Assembly (NCBI GenBank): GCA_014338405.1
Contig: JTDE01000152.1
Coordinates: 113,567 to 177,566 of the forward strand
Origin: Paragonimus skrjabini miyazakii
Taxonomy: Eukaryota; Platyhelminthes; Trematoda; Plagiorchiida; Troglotrematidae
Direction of reading: 5' to 3'
Length of the DNA: 64,000 nucleotides
Shown here: in pieces, positions 37,662 through 50,592 of the stretch
How the letters are laid out: the number at the start of each line of letters is the position of its first letter
How positions within the stretch are numbered: the stretch's first letter is position 1
Notes under the pieces: generated by a model
Databases searched by the model: none
Told to the model about the DNA's origin: nothing
Seen by the model: only the letters and a program-made list of their open reading frames with translations
Translations under genes and position numbers: made by a program

Positions 37662-40600
37662 CTGCGATAAGTGCTAGAATTAAAATTTAATGAAAAGATT
37701 TTGAAGTTAGAAGTGTACCAAAGAAACAACACGAAGGTTAATACTTCTATCATGTTTTATTCTTGAACTTCCAAGAAGTTGGTGGATGGTAGGTAAAAAT
37801 TGTGCATTTGAGGACAGATATCCATTGATGTTACCGTTTGGTTGAAATTAGAGCTATTACCTAGCGAACTCTCGTCGAGCTTCCGGCTAATTCTCAAATG
37901 GGATTCAACGATCAACTTGAAAAGAAGTGCAAACATGTTCGTTAAATTGCGCCAGAAGTTCGATTAACCTGTTAAATAGCTTTAGATCTCGCATGAAAAA
38001 CTAATGCGACTTGAAAGGAAATGATCCGGTGAATAGAGGGGTATATAGGCCTCAACAAACTTTAAATTTCAGCAGATTTAAAAAAAACGATTTCAAACTG
38101 ATTCCCATGTTTTGCGAACATATTGCTGATGTAACTAAGCAAACTTGTATTGTTGCACTAAAGACCTCCCGAGTATTTGAAAATATACACATACATAAAA
38201 ATCCGGACGTTCCTGCAATTGAATGGTGATAGAAACTGTTGATAACAATGACAAATAACTTCCGTAAACGCTGGGACATCCAGACAACTTCATGTTCAAG
38301 CCATGCAAATTGCATTATAGTAGAGATAAGCTAAAAGCATCAGAAGAAGTGCTGTAAACGACGTTATCAGCCAACGAGAAATGTATTTCTCACCGATGAC
38401 GGTATTCCATCCGCATAAGCTGGGAATAAAACAGTTCGACGGAAAACCGCTGGGGGTACATCGGAGGTAGTTTTGAAAAAACGGCACCCTTGGTGGTTAC
38501 GGCGAATGTATCGTAGTTAATAGGTAAACTAACGTAATTACTTTGTTTACACATCACTTTACTGTCATTTTCTGGGTCCTATGAACAGTGTAGTTTCCAA
38601 AAAACACTTTCTATCTTGCTATGAACACCGATCTAATTCTAGTATTCATAGACTGCAGACCGAGGAAACCGAGAAGAGCGTACTTACGTCGCATGTAAGG
38701 TAAGCCAGTCCACTTTAACAGGGGTCTTCCATCGCCATTCCTAATGGTAGACTGACAACTGCCAAACATTTCGAGCGTCAGTCGCTGAATACTGCACGAT
38801 CATTAATGTTGAAGAAACCATTATGTGCACTTTTCTTAATCGGTTATACAGCGACACAGTGCATCAGAGCCCATCGATCTTTTGTTTGACCTCCTTGTTA
38901 TCCAAACGTTTGTTCGGTGTTGTTCAGTAAGATACTAACACTTTCACATCACTGTAAAGTGCTACTGTGAATACACAGCTTTATATGCAAATCTTGGTTC
39001 CATATCGCCAACACCTGTATATAAATGTTTGTAGATTAGACAGGTGGCACAGAATGCCGTATTATCCCATTGTTTTTCGAAATTGCATGATGTCTTGGTA
39101 ACGACTTCAAGGAGCACACATAAGTGACGTGGACCAAACTGACAGAGTCGGTCAATGAGGCTGTAAACATTTTTTTTGTATGACGGCCTTTATATAAGGT
39201 ATCCTTGTCCAGCCTGATGGTAACCGTTTTTTGGGAAAAAACGAGCCCTTATGAGCAGATGGCGTTTGTTCTGTTAACCTTATAGAATAAATTGCCGCAT
39301 GGTAAATATTTTCTTCAAAACTTTATTCTACTAACGTTTTTCAGGAAAAAACACTGGTGATTTCTAGAGAGTTCGCTCAGTCATTTTCTAACCTATCGGT
39401 CAACACAATGATGAAGGAATGTTCATTTCCTTTTTCACTGTTAGGGCGTCGGGTAATAATCAACAAAAATTGTGTTGTATATCTGTAACCTATTTTCGAT
39501 TTACTTAGAAACGTTTCAATCTTGTCGCAGGGTGCATTTCAAAATATCAATTTTTGATGCCAGTCTGTCCTTAACGTCGACAGGCTGTAGCACTGAATAA
39601 AAACTACCAATACGTGTTATAATTCTTCTAGATGTATATGAACATTTTGAAATTCTTGCACGCAAATATTAACCATAATGGTCTCAAATGGCTAAGGAAG
39701 TAGAATTACAACGTTTTTGCGTTAACAACTGGGTAATTTTTGCATCGTTATTTAACTTGTAATCACTATTTATGAGGTTGCGGCAACCGCTCTTAAATCC
39801 TTTTATATGAATTTTGGCTGTTTCACATTGGTTCGATTCAACCGTGGTTACTTAATGACTAAGTGGTATGTACTTTGTTTACCCTGTCTAGTCGGATAGC
39901 AGACTGAAGCTCGCGTTTGGCACAAGGAGGTGGCGCAGTCGACAAGCCTGGTTAGTCCCGCATAATAGTCACCATGCTTTATTAGACGTCAGAGAAGCCT
40001 CGACGATCAGGTTATCTGAATCACAATGAGACGTTGTTTAGGGTCAACATCAAAATCTTCAACAAGTGGATATTGACTAAGTGAAAATGACGGAGTACGG
40101 CAAACATGACAAACATGGACCAAACGGTGCCAAGTTCTCATTTACAATTATTAGGACAGCGTGTAAACAATAAGCAGATTTTCTTCACAGAGGGGTCGCT
40201 GTATTTTTTTGCCCGTTTGTATGCAGCAATAGATGCTAACGAGTTAACCGTGCATGGGAAATGGTTCAGGTTGTTGCATCCTTCGGTTCCAGTGTGACGT
40301 TTTTCCATAGTTGGTCGCAAACCAAGACTTGTTAATTAAACGACGCATTCGTGTGCACCACGTATAATTCGATTATTAATCAAATTAGCAATTGTCCAAG
40401 AAAGTGGCAACCAGTGAGTCTTGTTGCATTAGACTAGAACAAGTTGGACGCGCGACAATTTAATCCTGTCTTGTTCGTGTGACCTGGTTCAGTTGAAAGT
40501 AATATGCGTTTGTCACATCTACAAAAATTTACTTTGTATCCAAGTCGCCCATGGTAATACTTTTCTGGTTTATCGAAAGCTAACTAGGACTTACTGTCTG

Positions 40601-41987
40601 CTAATTGTCTGGGAATAAGTGAAGAAATTGCACCAAATGACTGTATGGTCCTAGACTACAGAATCCTTCAAAGGGTTCCTAAGTAGCATCTGTAATTTCA
40701 CTCCTTCTTCACATCCATAATGAACAAAAAATACATCAATTAAGAGCCGCGCTAAGCTGACAATTACTTCGCGCACCTTAGTTGAGAATTCCGTCAGTCA
40801 ATACCTATCACTCTCCATCTTGCTGTACCATAAACCGGCTACCTCATTTGTACTTCATGTGGTTTTCAGAGCTCTATCACCAAAAATGTCTTTCGATCAG
40901 CATTTTTCCATAGCGTTTTAGTCTGACGATTATTTACGGTGAATATCTTCGAGTGGTTAGCCTATCTGGATTGTTTTATCGAATAACAGTTTTGATAAAC
41001 AAGTCGAAATAAACAAGTTCAATTCATATCTACTAGGTAACCCACGAACGAGTGGGTTTTTTGGAAACTGTGGCATTGAGATTCAAACGGTGCAAAATGA
41101 ATTCACCAACTGCACGTACGGTCATTGCAAATTATTTTGACAAATGTAATCGTGTCTGACATTCGTATGGAAGAAGGTCTGGTTATAACATTCTAAAACT
41201 GTATGTGGTTTAAAAGATACTCATAACTAATGGACATTTCGACTACTTCATCCAGGCGAAATATTATCTCAACCAGTACAGCGTGTTTGCCTTGCATTGT
41301 TTTTTAACACTGGTATGGTCCTAGGCTAAAAACTACTCCAAGACAGTTTTCTGCGACATATTGATTTGAAAATCAATTCATTCCGAAAAATTTCACTATA
41401 CAAAGGGTTAATCCGGGGGAAGTTCAGCGTGAATATAATTAATTTAGAGGAATCTTTCATAAAGTTCGCAAATCACAGGTATCATGACTGGAATTTTGAG
41501 CCCGTATCGCTGTGAAAAATATACAACACAGCACGAATTTGTGACTTGCAGTTCGAACTCAGTTTGCTACCTGGTCGTTCAACTGTTTCCGTCATCAAAT
41601 GTTAACTTAGGCAGAGACTCCTCTCGAATACAACCATAAGATTATACTTCCAAGTTGCTTTCACATCTCCTATCTTTAATGCTTCCAAATTTCCAATCGT
41701 ACATGAAATCAATTTACATATCAATGCGCTTCAGAACTGTGGCCTTTGAAACACACTTCTTAGTACAGTAGGTGCTAATCCCTTCAGTTGCGCGGATTGA
41801 TAACCAAAAGTATGGTTGTACAAAAGTTTGGCTAATGACAGTATCAGACCTATTAGTCTCAAAACGGCTTGTGCTGACTTTGCCAGAATAGGTAGATTAG
41901 GGTGAAGTGAACTTTCAATGAAAGATACTAAAACATACATATTTATAGGAACGAAAGTAAACACACCTGGTAGTGAAACTAAAAGAT
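37662..41987. other. AT-rich DNA without a recognisable gene
   Basis: Apart from the possible SINE remnant at 39915-40025, nothing is recognised. The minus frames at 38052-38487 have no known motif. Confidence 0.55.
39915..40025 (+). mobile_element. Possible SINE remnant with A box only
   Basis: GGAGGTGGCGCAGTCGACAA at 39926-39945 resembles the A-box segment of SINE family A. No B box follows at the expected distance, and the tail is not recognisable. This may be chance. Confidence 0.25.
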
Positions 41988-42055
41988 CACAACCGGCTGG
42001 ATAAAGTAGATCGTACCTGCGTATGCATGAGGGTGCTGCCTTATACAGAGTTCAC
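41988..42055 (-). mobile_element. Possible family B SINE head, minus strand
   Basis: On the minus strand the segment reads AAGGCAGCACCCTCATGCAT, then ACGCAGGTACGATCTACTTT and ATCCAGCCGGTTG. The CTCATGCAT and ATCCAGCCGG words fall where family B has GAGCATGC and AATCCAGCCGG. The A box is poor, so the assignment is tentative. Confidence 0.35.
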
Positions 42056-45000
42056 ATCTTCACCTGATTGAGAGACGCAACTATAAAGATGTTACGTACA
42101 CACAAACAACTAATACCTCTTTGAATCCGACTGACCTTCCCAATAATTCCGAGCGTTTAGAGTAACTGATGTCAACTGTGGCATATACCGCAACAGATCA
42201 CACAGGTCAGTGTATCAGGTAGATTTTAATACGGGTCAGGTTGCTGGTGACAAGTTCCTACACTGAAACACCTGTCTTTCGGAACTGTATGGTTCACGCC
42301 TGCTCAAGGTTTGACAGATTTGGGAATAACTGATATCAGTCATAGTGCTTGGTGGCAGTAAGTGTCGTCAGCTTATAACGGCCGCAGTCCGATAGATGCA
42401 TTGTGGGATTGGGGGTGATTCGAAATATCTTTCCCGATTTTTCATGAAGGCCGATGCATAAAGCAGAAAAATTAATGACACTGGTAGTTGGTTTTCTCGA
42501 ACTGTTGCGTAGCCATCTCAGATGACGCGCACAATTTATTTCTAAATTTCGCGCTGCATTTCTCCATCTGCAGTCTGCTTGACACCAGCGGGTGGGACAG
42601 TAAACATACGGAAACGAAGGAAATCCGGGCAAACCTACGAAGATACATCGAAACTAAACAGATATTAAAAATTATACTCAGCCCTAGAGTAGAAACTGTC
42701 AGTCGGTCAGCAGATAGTAGCCCCTGCGATAAATTTGTCGTAATGTGATAGACGGATAAAATGATCTTTTTTATCGTCTCTTCCAACCCCCTCATACCTT
42801 ACTCATCTTTGCTTACTTTTTCAGAAATTATGTTTGGTTATGCTTGCTCTGGAGTTTGTTTTCTGAGTATCCAAAGTTCAAAATACGTGTGATCTAGACG
42901 TCGAGCAGAAATTTAGTTCTTTACTGACTGTGAATGATTGAAACTGCGTAACCCAGTGTATTCATCAATGCTTGTTTTTATTTTATGAGTTGAACTTCCA
43001 GCGGGTCGGTTTGAAGAAGGTAATTAGCCGCCTTTTTTTCCAATTTCATATTATATACCTATCCAAGGCTTGCATGCAGCTGAAACCAACCGACAACTCT
43101 TAAGTGGCACGTACAATTCCGATCGTATCAAATATTCCACACATGTAACAAGCTTAAACGCTGTAACTACCGATACGGTAACAGTTAGTGCATAGTATCA
43201 GTGAGTATTAGGCCAAGAGATGAACCAATTCTAGCGCCACATATGTGAATATAGCGGACGAATTAAGTCCATATAATTGCTACAATAACTATCTAATCTA
43301 CTTTGAAAAGCAAACTATTGGTCCAATAATGACCTTGTAACTCAGTTAGAATCAGTCACATAAGAACAATTCTAAACATACTGTTTTGATTCTCTGAGAA
43401 CGTCAGTTTATGGCTTGCTGAGGTTTAATACACCTATCAGTTTCCTCTTTTCTATTACTTTCTGCTTCTGTCTTTTGCCCATTCCACAAACACCTTCCTC
43501 CGCTTTAGGAAGCACTCCAATTGCAATAGACTCGCTGGGACCGATTATTAGTTACTTTATTCAACTTCGTTAGTCAGTAATCTCTTTCAGTACTAGTTAT
43601 ATCTCAAATTGAATGAAATTGTTGCATTGGTGTAAATAATCCCAGCAAATTTGTGTAGCTCCTTCATTTTCAATTCCAAATATCTCAAGCCGTAAAGCTT
43701 CGGCTATACAAATCAGTTTGTTATCCTGGTTCGGTCCAGGAAGGGAAATCCCTGTGACAACAATAGTGTTCCTTAATAAAAATGCTACATATAACAATAC
43801 ACGGCGATATATCTACTTGCAAGGATCTATTATTAATACCACCGAGCAATCCACCTAATTCGTTGTCTTGTAGTAAATTATATTATTTTCAAAAAGGTGC
43901 GTTAAGCAAGAAGGTATATCTTTGTGCGAGCGCCCACTTTAGAGCTGTCTGTTCGTATGTGAAAATATTTTTATAGAATAGACTACTGTTCATCTTAGAA
44001 CCATACCGTACATCTTTTGGAAAGGGGAAGTTCATCACGTTTGACCAGTTAAATCAGTGAGCAAAAATAACAAAAGAACTGCTTTCTGATTTGTAGCTTA
44101 CTGCGCTGCATAATGCAGTAATTTCAGCATAGGATTTAAACCGGCCCACTTTACTTATGAGGATAATTTGCTGACTAATCTGAAGGACTATTTTTAATAC
44201 CAATACTCCCCTTCTGTGCCCCTGATCTTGTGAGTTATAGATCAATGTATCTACCAACATTAGTTCAAATGCAATGGAATTTCTCAAGCAGTTCAACACT
44301 AGCCAGTATGATCAATTAAAATGATATAATGTTTATTCCTTCTGTCTTCTGACGCCCACCCATAAACTGCGTCAATATCTACGTCCACGTTTGTACATAG
44401 TAGCTGCAAATAGTTATATGTGGATTTAAGTCGGTGATTTCCGTGAACTAACAAGATCTCTTCTTCACCACCATCAGTCTTATAAACACCGCCTGATAAA
44501 CGATATACTGGACAGTGAAAACTATTTAAATTACACAGTAGGTGAGAGCTGTGTCCATATCAGTTTGTCACAGTAACCAAAACCAATGGATTCTTTTGCA
44601 CAAGTCACAGATGGTGCGGCAACATCTGCCCTTCTGCACTTCTGGTTCACGTCTGAAAAAAACAGTAATTAGTGACTGAACAGTGTATGCGGTCCCTGTA
44701 TCCGGTATTCAGTCAACCGAATCACAGGAATAAACACGCGTCCACGCTTGGTCACCACATATCGTAGAGCTTTTCACAGTAATCCAACACTATTAGGTGT
44801 AAATATACTTATTCACCGTGGTCAGCAGTTACACTCAAATCCATACAACCTTCATGTTGTACTCTCATTATGGTTTACCTGACACTAATAGAAGCAGTTA
44901 TACTGTTTGACTGCACAAGCTTGATGACCACACCCTTATTTGTCCACTTGTTTCACTGACATTGAGAGGACTCACGAGGAACCTTCTTGTTCTCACAAGT

Positions 45001-45229
45001 GTACATTCAGAAAGCTCTTATTAGTTTCTTGAGCAGTGTTTATAGATGACACGATAAGTGAAGATACTATGAATGTGTAAGTTAAGTGTATTTATGATGT
45101 TCACGAATTTGAAGCAAAATCATAGTGGAAGCTTTTCTGACGTGCTGTTCGTAACGGAAATTATATTTGGTAAGATGATGAACCAACCACCAAAATGATG
45201 ATGTTTTGTAAACCACCAGTTTTCTCACG
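42056..45229. other. DNA without a recognisable gene; locally open patch 42.3-42.8 kb
   Basis: At 42336-42795 two minus frames (98 and 107 codons) and one plus frame (86 codons) overlap in a patch of higher G+C. This is the pattern expected of repeat-derived DNA with few stops. The remainder shows nothing. Confidence 0.45.
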
Positions 45230-45830
45230 TTTACAATAATTTCTGCAACTTAAGTTGCGTCGACATCGCTTTCGCGTGTATCGATGTCTATCTGAGGTGT
45301 CCTAAAGAGGTTCTCTGGATTTCAAAGGTAAATGCAGCCTCATGGTAGACTGTCAGACAATGCAGTTGGTTGGTTCTTACGGAATGAGAACACACGGGTC
45401 AGACGGAGAGCGATAACCATCCGAGGTACGATTGACTTGAAAGGTGAAGGTGGGGCTAAAAACACCTAGACTAACAAATCGCTTGCTAGCTCCAGGCCTT
45501 GACAATGATGTTCGGAGTAGATTGTAAACAACTGGAAGCTACCTCTGCGTTTGGCCGATCGAGGTGTGACCAACCGCCTCATATGCATGGATCATAGATT
45601 TGATGGCTGCTGTGCTAACAGGAAACTATGACTTAGGACAGACTAGCTGCCATCGGCTGCATTCCAGTTCTACAGCCGATCGAGATAACGGTAAATACCA
45701 GGAATGACCGGCTAAGTAGGGCCATATACCAGCCGGTGGTTTGTAACGGACCGGTTAGTCAATCCAAAATAGAAAGCGACTACTGGATGAACACCATTTA
45801 TCCGATCTGGTTCACCACTATTTTATGGAA
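45230..45830. repeat. GC-elevated patch, probable old repeat
   Basis: This 600-bp segment has clearly more G and C than its flanks and long runs without AT-rich words, for example around ACACACGGGTCAGACGGAGA and CCGAGGTACGATTGACTTGA. No open frame or reverse transcriptase motif is present. The composition and texture suggest an untranslated part of a mobile element, but no second copy was found in the window. Confidence 0.35.
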
Positions 45831-48800
45831 GGTATCTGTTGAAAAATTGAACTAATCACCAGTTCTAATTAGCCTCAACTTCTCCCGCATTGCGCTCTCT
45901 GTTGTATAACAGCATGCTAAATTATGCTGCATGCTTCGTATATGTAGAGGTTGTCAATGCCCTAGGTGAAATTAAACTCAACCCCACGATCGCATTCGCT
46001 TGTACAAACCATAGGAACTTAATCAACCTCAACAAATAAATCCATTTTGGTTTGCGTATCACTGTCAATCGTACACGTGATGAATGATGAATGTCAACTG
46101 CTCGTTATGTCATCTTTTCTCCTCTATATGCTACCTCCAATTACGTATTCTACTGTCTACTTAATGTAGACCAACTCGATATTGGTATACAAACAGGGAG
46201 AAAACGAATCATTTCGAAGGAAATTTACACTGATTGCAGTGTACACATTTATTGATAAATCAACTCAGCAATACGCTTTCTGCTATTGTTATGAGAACTT
46301 TTAACTTACTTTGACTTTTAGCAGCTGGAGGACAACCAGCTGAGTGTGTTTCAATTTTGGCATAATGAAAACACAGATGAATCAAGGGGTAAAGTTAATC
46401 AATGGGTCACAATCTATGTTGAGTGTGAAACGTTTAAATGATTCATTCTAATGCTGATGTGTCCTATGATTATCAAACCATTAACCAGCAGAACTCAGTA
46501 TGAGTGTCAATATTATTGGCGATGTCTACAGAAGACCCGAACCAAACTGACTGTTGCAGTCGGTTTAAACTTCCTTTGACGTATCCTGCATGCTGGTTTT
46601 TTAAATGAACTTTTGTAAGCAGCGCAACGCGTCTAACACATATACAAGATGTCGCCCTCCAAATTCACACTGAGCCCCTACGATGCTAAACCCAACGCAT
46701 TACGACTAATATACTGCTAGGTACTTAACACAAAACGAAAGACAACGATGGAGTCAGTTCTTCTCGTTATTGAGTACTTTCAAATAGAACGACTGACCGT
46801 GTTTTATTATGCTCTGGCGATGCAGTGCTATCGCCATACTTCTAGCCTATTCCACCGACTTCTCCAAGCAACTCAGCCTTTATTCACGTTTAGTCCGCAG
46901 GTCTACATTTGCAAGAAACAAAATTGCGAGTTAGGGAACACCCAGAAGACCAGGAAATATGTCACTTCAGAGAGATGGAACAAGCCTCTATGCTGAGGTA
47001 ACCAGAATGCGATCCCACCCAAGTCGAACTGAAGACAATTGGAATCCATATTTCAGCAAATCAGTTTTTGAACAAAATCGCAAATTGTAAAAACGCTTGT
47101 CTGGATCCCTTGAGTACTACTATCCGCAGCTTAGTTAGCCACGTGCATCACCGACTGTGCCAGCTGAGATCACAATACTCCCGTGTTAACTGACGTTTCC
47201 AAATCAACAAAATTCAAAGTCTAACGCAAGGTCAGCATAATAAAAAGTGAGACGAAAATTGGTCTCAGTTAGTCTCAGTTCGTCTCAGCGTTAATGTGAC
47301 AATCCTAATTTTGAAAGTATTGGAACCGACCGAAAAGTTTCATGTTAACGAATTCGTATCGGATAACTGAAGTTCGCATAGCAATATTTCAAATTTCAAG
47401 GATAGTTTTCCTAATGACTGTAGTAACAATTGAGGAAATAAAGAGTGTTATAAAATCAAAACTGTTTGCCTCGGTTATAACTCATAAACCAAACTAAACC
47501 AAAGCATATGCAAAGAAGAGGCTGAATTTTGTTGTATCAGTGAGTCAGTTGATTGCTTATACACTTTTCATCTAACGCTGGAAAAGGCATCACTTACGGT
47601 TTATTTAGACACGAATGTTGAGATTACTTCAACCTTCATGCCACATTTTGTTGCTAAGCTTGCAGGAACTCATACTTGTAATCAATCTTGTTGCAGAGTT
47701 GGTGCAGACAGTCGAGAGTTGTGTCAGGGTTAGTAAAGTGTCTACTAATATCAGAAATCGCATGGCAAATGCGTAGATGATAGTCGCAAGCCTACTACAG
47801 TTGTGGCACAAAGTTCACACGAGGACTAACCACGTACGTTAAGGATGAATTAGCAATAATGACTCACCGGCCCATTTCTTGGATAAGCCGGATCCGTTAA
47901 ACAGTGGGCCAAACAAACCAGTTGGAAAGGCTATGTTGTTTCAGATACGTCAATCTATTTCTAGTCTTGTCGTGGTCTGCTTGAGAGTATGTTGCATTGA
48001 ACTGCAACTGACAGCCTAGGTCGGACGTATAAACCGCCACTGTCAAAGTTGGGTTCAGTACAACTTTTCTGCCTTCTGAACTACGGTTGAAGTGAGAACA
48101 GGAAACTTATTTTGATAATGGTCTTAGATATTGCAATAATTATAACTGGAAAAGCTGGATTTAGAAATTCTTGTTTTCGAGAATATACTCTTTGTAGGAG
48201 TGTGTTAGATGTAGTGGTCATTTACTTTTCCTGACAGATATAATTATGAAGCTCTTTTATGGTTTTGTCGACCCACGCGATATTGTAACTGGTAAACCCA
48301 TCTTCTACATTTTATGAGGTATGGTAAGATAAGTTGTGTATGCTTGATGGTCTGGATTCACCGAGAACACACGACCGGTTGCGGCTAGTGCTCCTAACAT
48401 CAGCACGGAACCATAGACTTCATCGAGTCTGAAAAAATGGCGAAAGCCCCACAAATAATTTAGAATCTACAATCATTTTTTACATTTTCCAAAATTCTTC
48501 AACTTAAATGACATCAACAGAACTAAATCAGAAGAGAACTGCGCCGATTCTATCGAATGGGTTGAAGAAAAAAATTGATTCCTACTTTCGTTTAGTTCAT
48601 CAGACTATCTGTAGGAGATATTCACCTATATTTCGTAATGTTCAGAGAATTTGACCAGGTCACAAAATACACCAAAAACTCATTTTGCTGACCGAGATGA
48701 TTCACCTGACTGATGGTGAATAGGACAGACAAAGACAAATTTAGCTGCAGAGTTACTTCACGCCTTCTATTCAGTTGTAAAGGCTTGGCCAGACTAGGAA

Positions 48801-49284
48801 CGAAAAAGTCTCTTAAAAGTAGTGGTTGGCAGGCCAACCGATTAGAAATCTGAGCAATAGTCAAAACTGAGCACGCGGCACGCAAAAATAGACAGTTACT
48901 TGCGACTGAAGTCATGGAGCACGTTACCGACGGCTGACACATAAATGTTCATTAAATGTTAGGGTTGTGAGTTATGAGCATTTCACAGGATAATAAACAA
49001 TAATGCCGGTATTATTCTTTATGGCCGGTTAATGTCTTACGTTGGTGGACGCAACAGTAGGTGACAGTCATTCACAAACGGATAATTTATTACACCTTTC
49101 AGTTCCTCGTCTCTGGCACAAAATACCTTTTGTCCGACTGATATAACTGCTTCTACGTAAGCAGGAGAACAGCTAGATGCTGTGTAAATCATCTACAATC
49201 CACTTCAAGGCGTACTTTCAACCTACGAATTACTAATGAATAGTGTGACAGGTTTACCTGTTCAGAAGTAAACAACTGTGAAGA
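45831..49284. other. AT-rich DNA without a recognisable gene; small 10-bp repeat
   Basis: Three near-perfect copies of a 10-bp unit (GTCTCAGTTN) lie at 47262-47288. Other open frames, including 48622-48942 minus, contain no known motif. Confidence 0.5.
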
Positions 49285-49425
49285 TTCAAGGCTTCGAAGA
49301 GACTCAGACGAACGACGGAAACAGCGCACCCAAACGCGGCAAGCGATTTGCTCGGTGAGCCAAAAAGCCACGCCAGAGACTCGGAAATTTCGTGTCTGAA
49401 CCCCGCTACCTAGCCGCTTCACTAT
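49285..49425 (-). mobile_element. tRNA-like SINE, third type, minus strand
   Basis: On the minus strand AGTGAAGCGGCTAGGTAGCG fits an A box. TTTCCGAGTCTCTGGCGTGG fits a B box of the GGTTCGAATCTC type with two or three changes. The next 70 bases (TTTTTGGCTCACCGAGC and GCCGCGTTTGGGTGCGCTG) are GC-rich and look like a conserved SINE body. The G+C content is clearly above the flanks. A minus-strand open frame of 77 codons here (49189-49422) is probably the element itself. Confidence 0.45.
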
Positions 49426-49561
49426 CTCGTACGGAATCCACCATATGATTCAGGGGATCAGCTGCCCGGTAGAACGTTTCAAATAGTGCAAGTTGGAATC
49501 CATCGAAGTCACTGCTTAGCAGTGAAAACATACCAATAATAAGTAGACTGCCACTTATCTT

Positions 49562-49660
49562 GCCTGGTTCAGTAGCTCAGCTCCCATAGTACTTACCGCC
49601 TTTAAGCATGCTGTTTCTGTCACTGGTTCGAATCCAGCCGGAGTCTAGAATTTTTACAGC
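49562..49660 (+). mobile_element. tRNA-like SINE head, family B
   Basis: A good A box (GTAGCTCAGCTC, 49572-49583) and a nearly perfect B box (GGTTCGAATCC, 49624-49634) lie about 40 bp apart. Between them is TTTAAGCATGCTGTTTCTGT, and after the B box AGCCGGAGTC. The copy at 25288-25385 shares the GAGCATGCTGTTTC and AGCCG words in the same positions. No acceptor stem pairs, so it is a SINE rather than a tRNA gene. Of the tRNA-like heads here it has the best preserved B box. Confidence 0.65.
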
Positions 49661-50323
49661 TGGGACATTTCGGAATCTGGGAATGGTCATTTTTGTTTAC
49701 ACATCAGTTATACGCGGGCAACTGTGTACAGTGTGTGAAGTGAAGTATTGTCTAATGGGTTGTGTCTTCTGAATGCCATATCGGAGTAATTTAGATGGAC
49801 TTAAAATCTCAAGTTCAGAACATGTCATCAGTTTGATCTATCGTGAGAACCCGATATATCTCAGAAACTTAAAAGATTGTGCAATTGGAGGGATGAAAGT
49901 CGCTCAGTTCAATCTCGGTGAATGCCAATCAACAAATTTCGCATCCTCTCATATTGGAGTTAAAATGCGAAGATGATAAAAACTTTTCGTCTGAGACAAC
50001 TTTACGTTATTACATATCATTCGCGTGGATTTTACAACTGTTTTAAAAATGGTCATCTATTTCCTTCAATGCAAGTCAACGTTTATTCGAATTCCGCTTG
50101 TTCGGTGAATTTTGCAATTATATCAAATGAGTAAGGTGAGGAAATCTTATCGTCACCGGGCAAGCCATGTTGAGCAAAATATTAACTAGAGTAGTCAACA
50201 TTCTTTAACTGTTAAGATCTTAACCTTAGCTCACTTATCACGATAGAAGACACACGTCGTTAGATGCTGACATTTCGCCTCCTCTATTCCGTCACGAACG
50301 TAAAACATTAGAATATACAGAAC

Positions 50324-50592
50324 ATGCGGAGAGCAACAACAACAGAAACAATCATCGATTGGGTTTACACGAAACAAGGACTGTTAACAATTCCAGGGCA
50401 GACGAACTGCGTGAGTCAACAGTTTATGCACACACAGGACCGGACATCGAGTATTGCTCAACATTGCCTCGGAGAAAGCAAGCAAGTTCTGGTTCCGATT
50501 ATGCAACAACACTTGGGACGAGTTGGCGGAGTCAACAACGTGACCCGTTCCTAAACCACAACTCTCTGCGCATTTGCACACCTACCTGCTAA
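50324..50592. repeat. GC-elevated patch open in three frames, probable repeat
   Basis: Two plus frames (50324-50554 and 50359-50592) and one minus frame (50384-50581) are open over the same 200 bp. Near-equal base composition and triple openness point to transferred or repeat DNA rather than a local exon. One plus frame contains STLPRRKQASSGSDYATTLG, which is low in hydrophobic residues. No domain is recognised. Confidence 0.3.
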
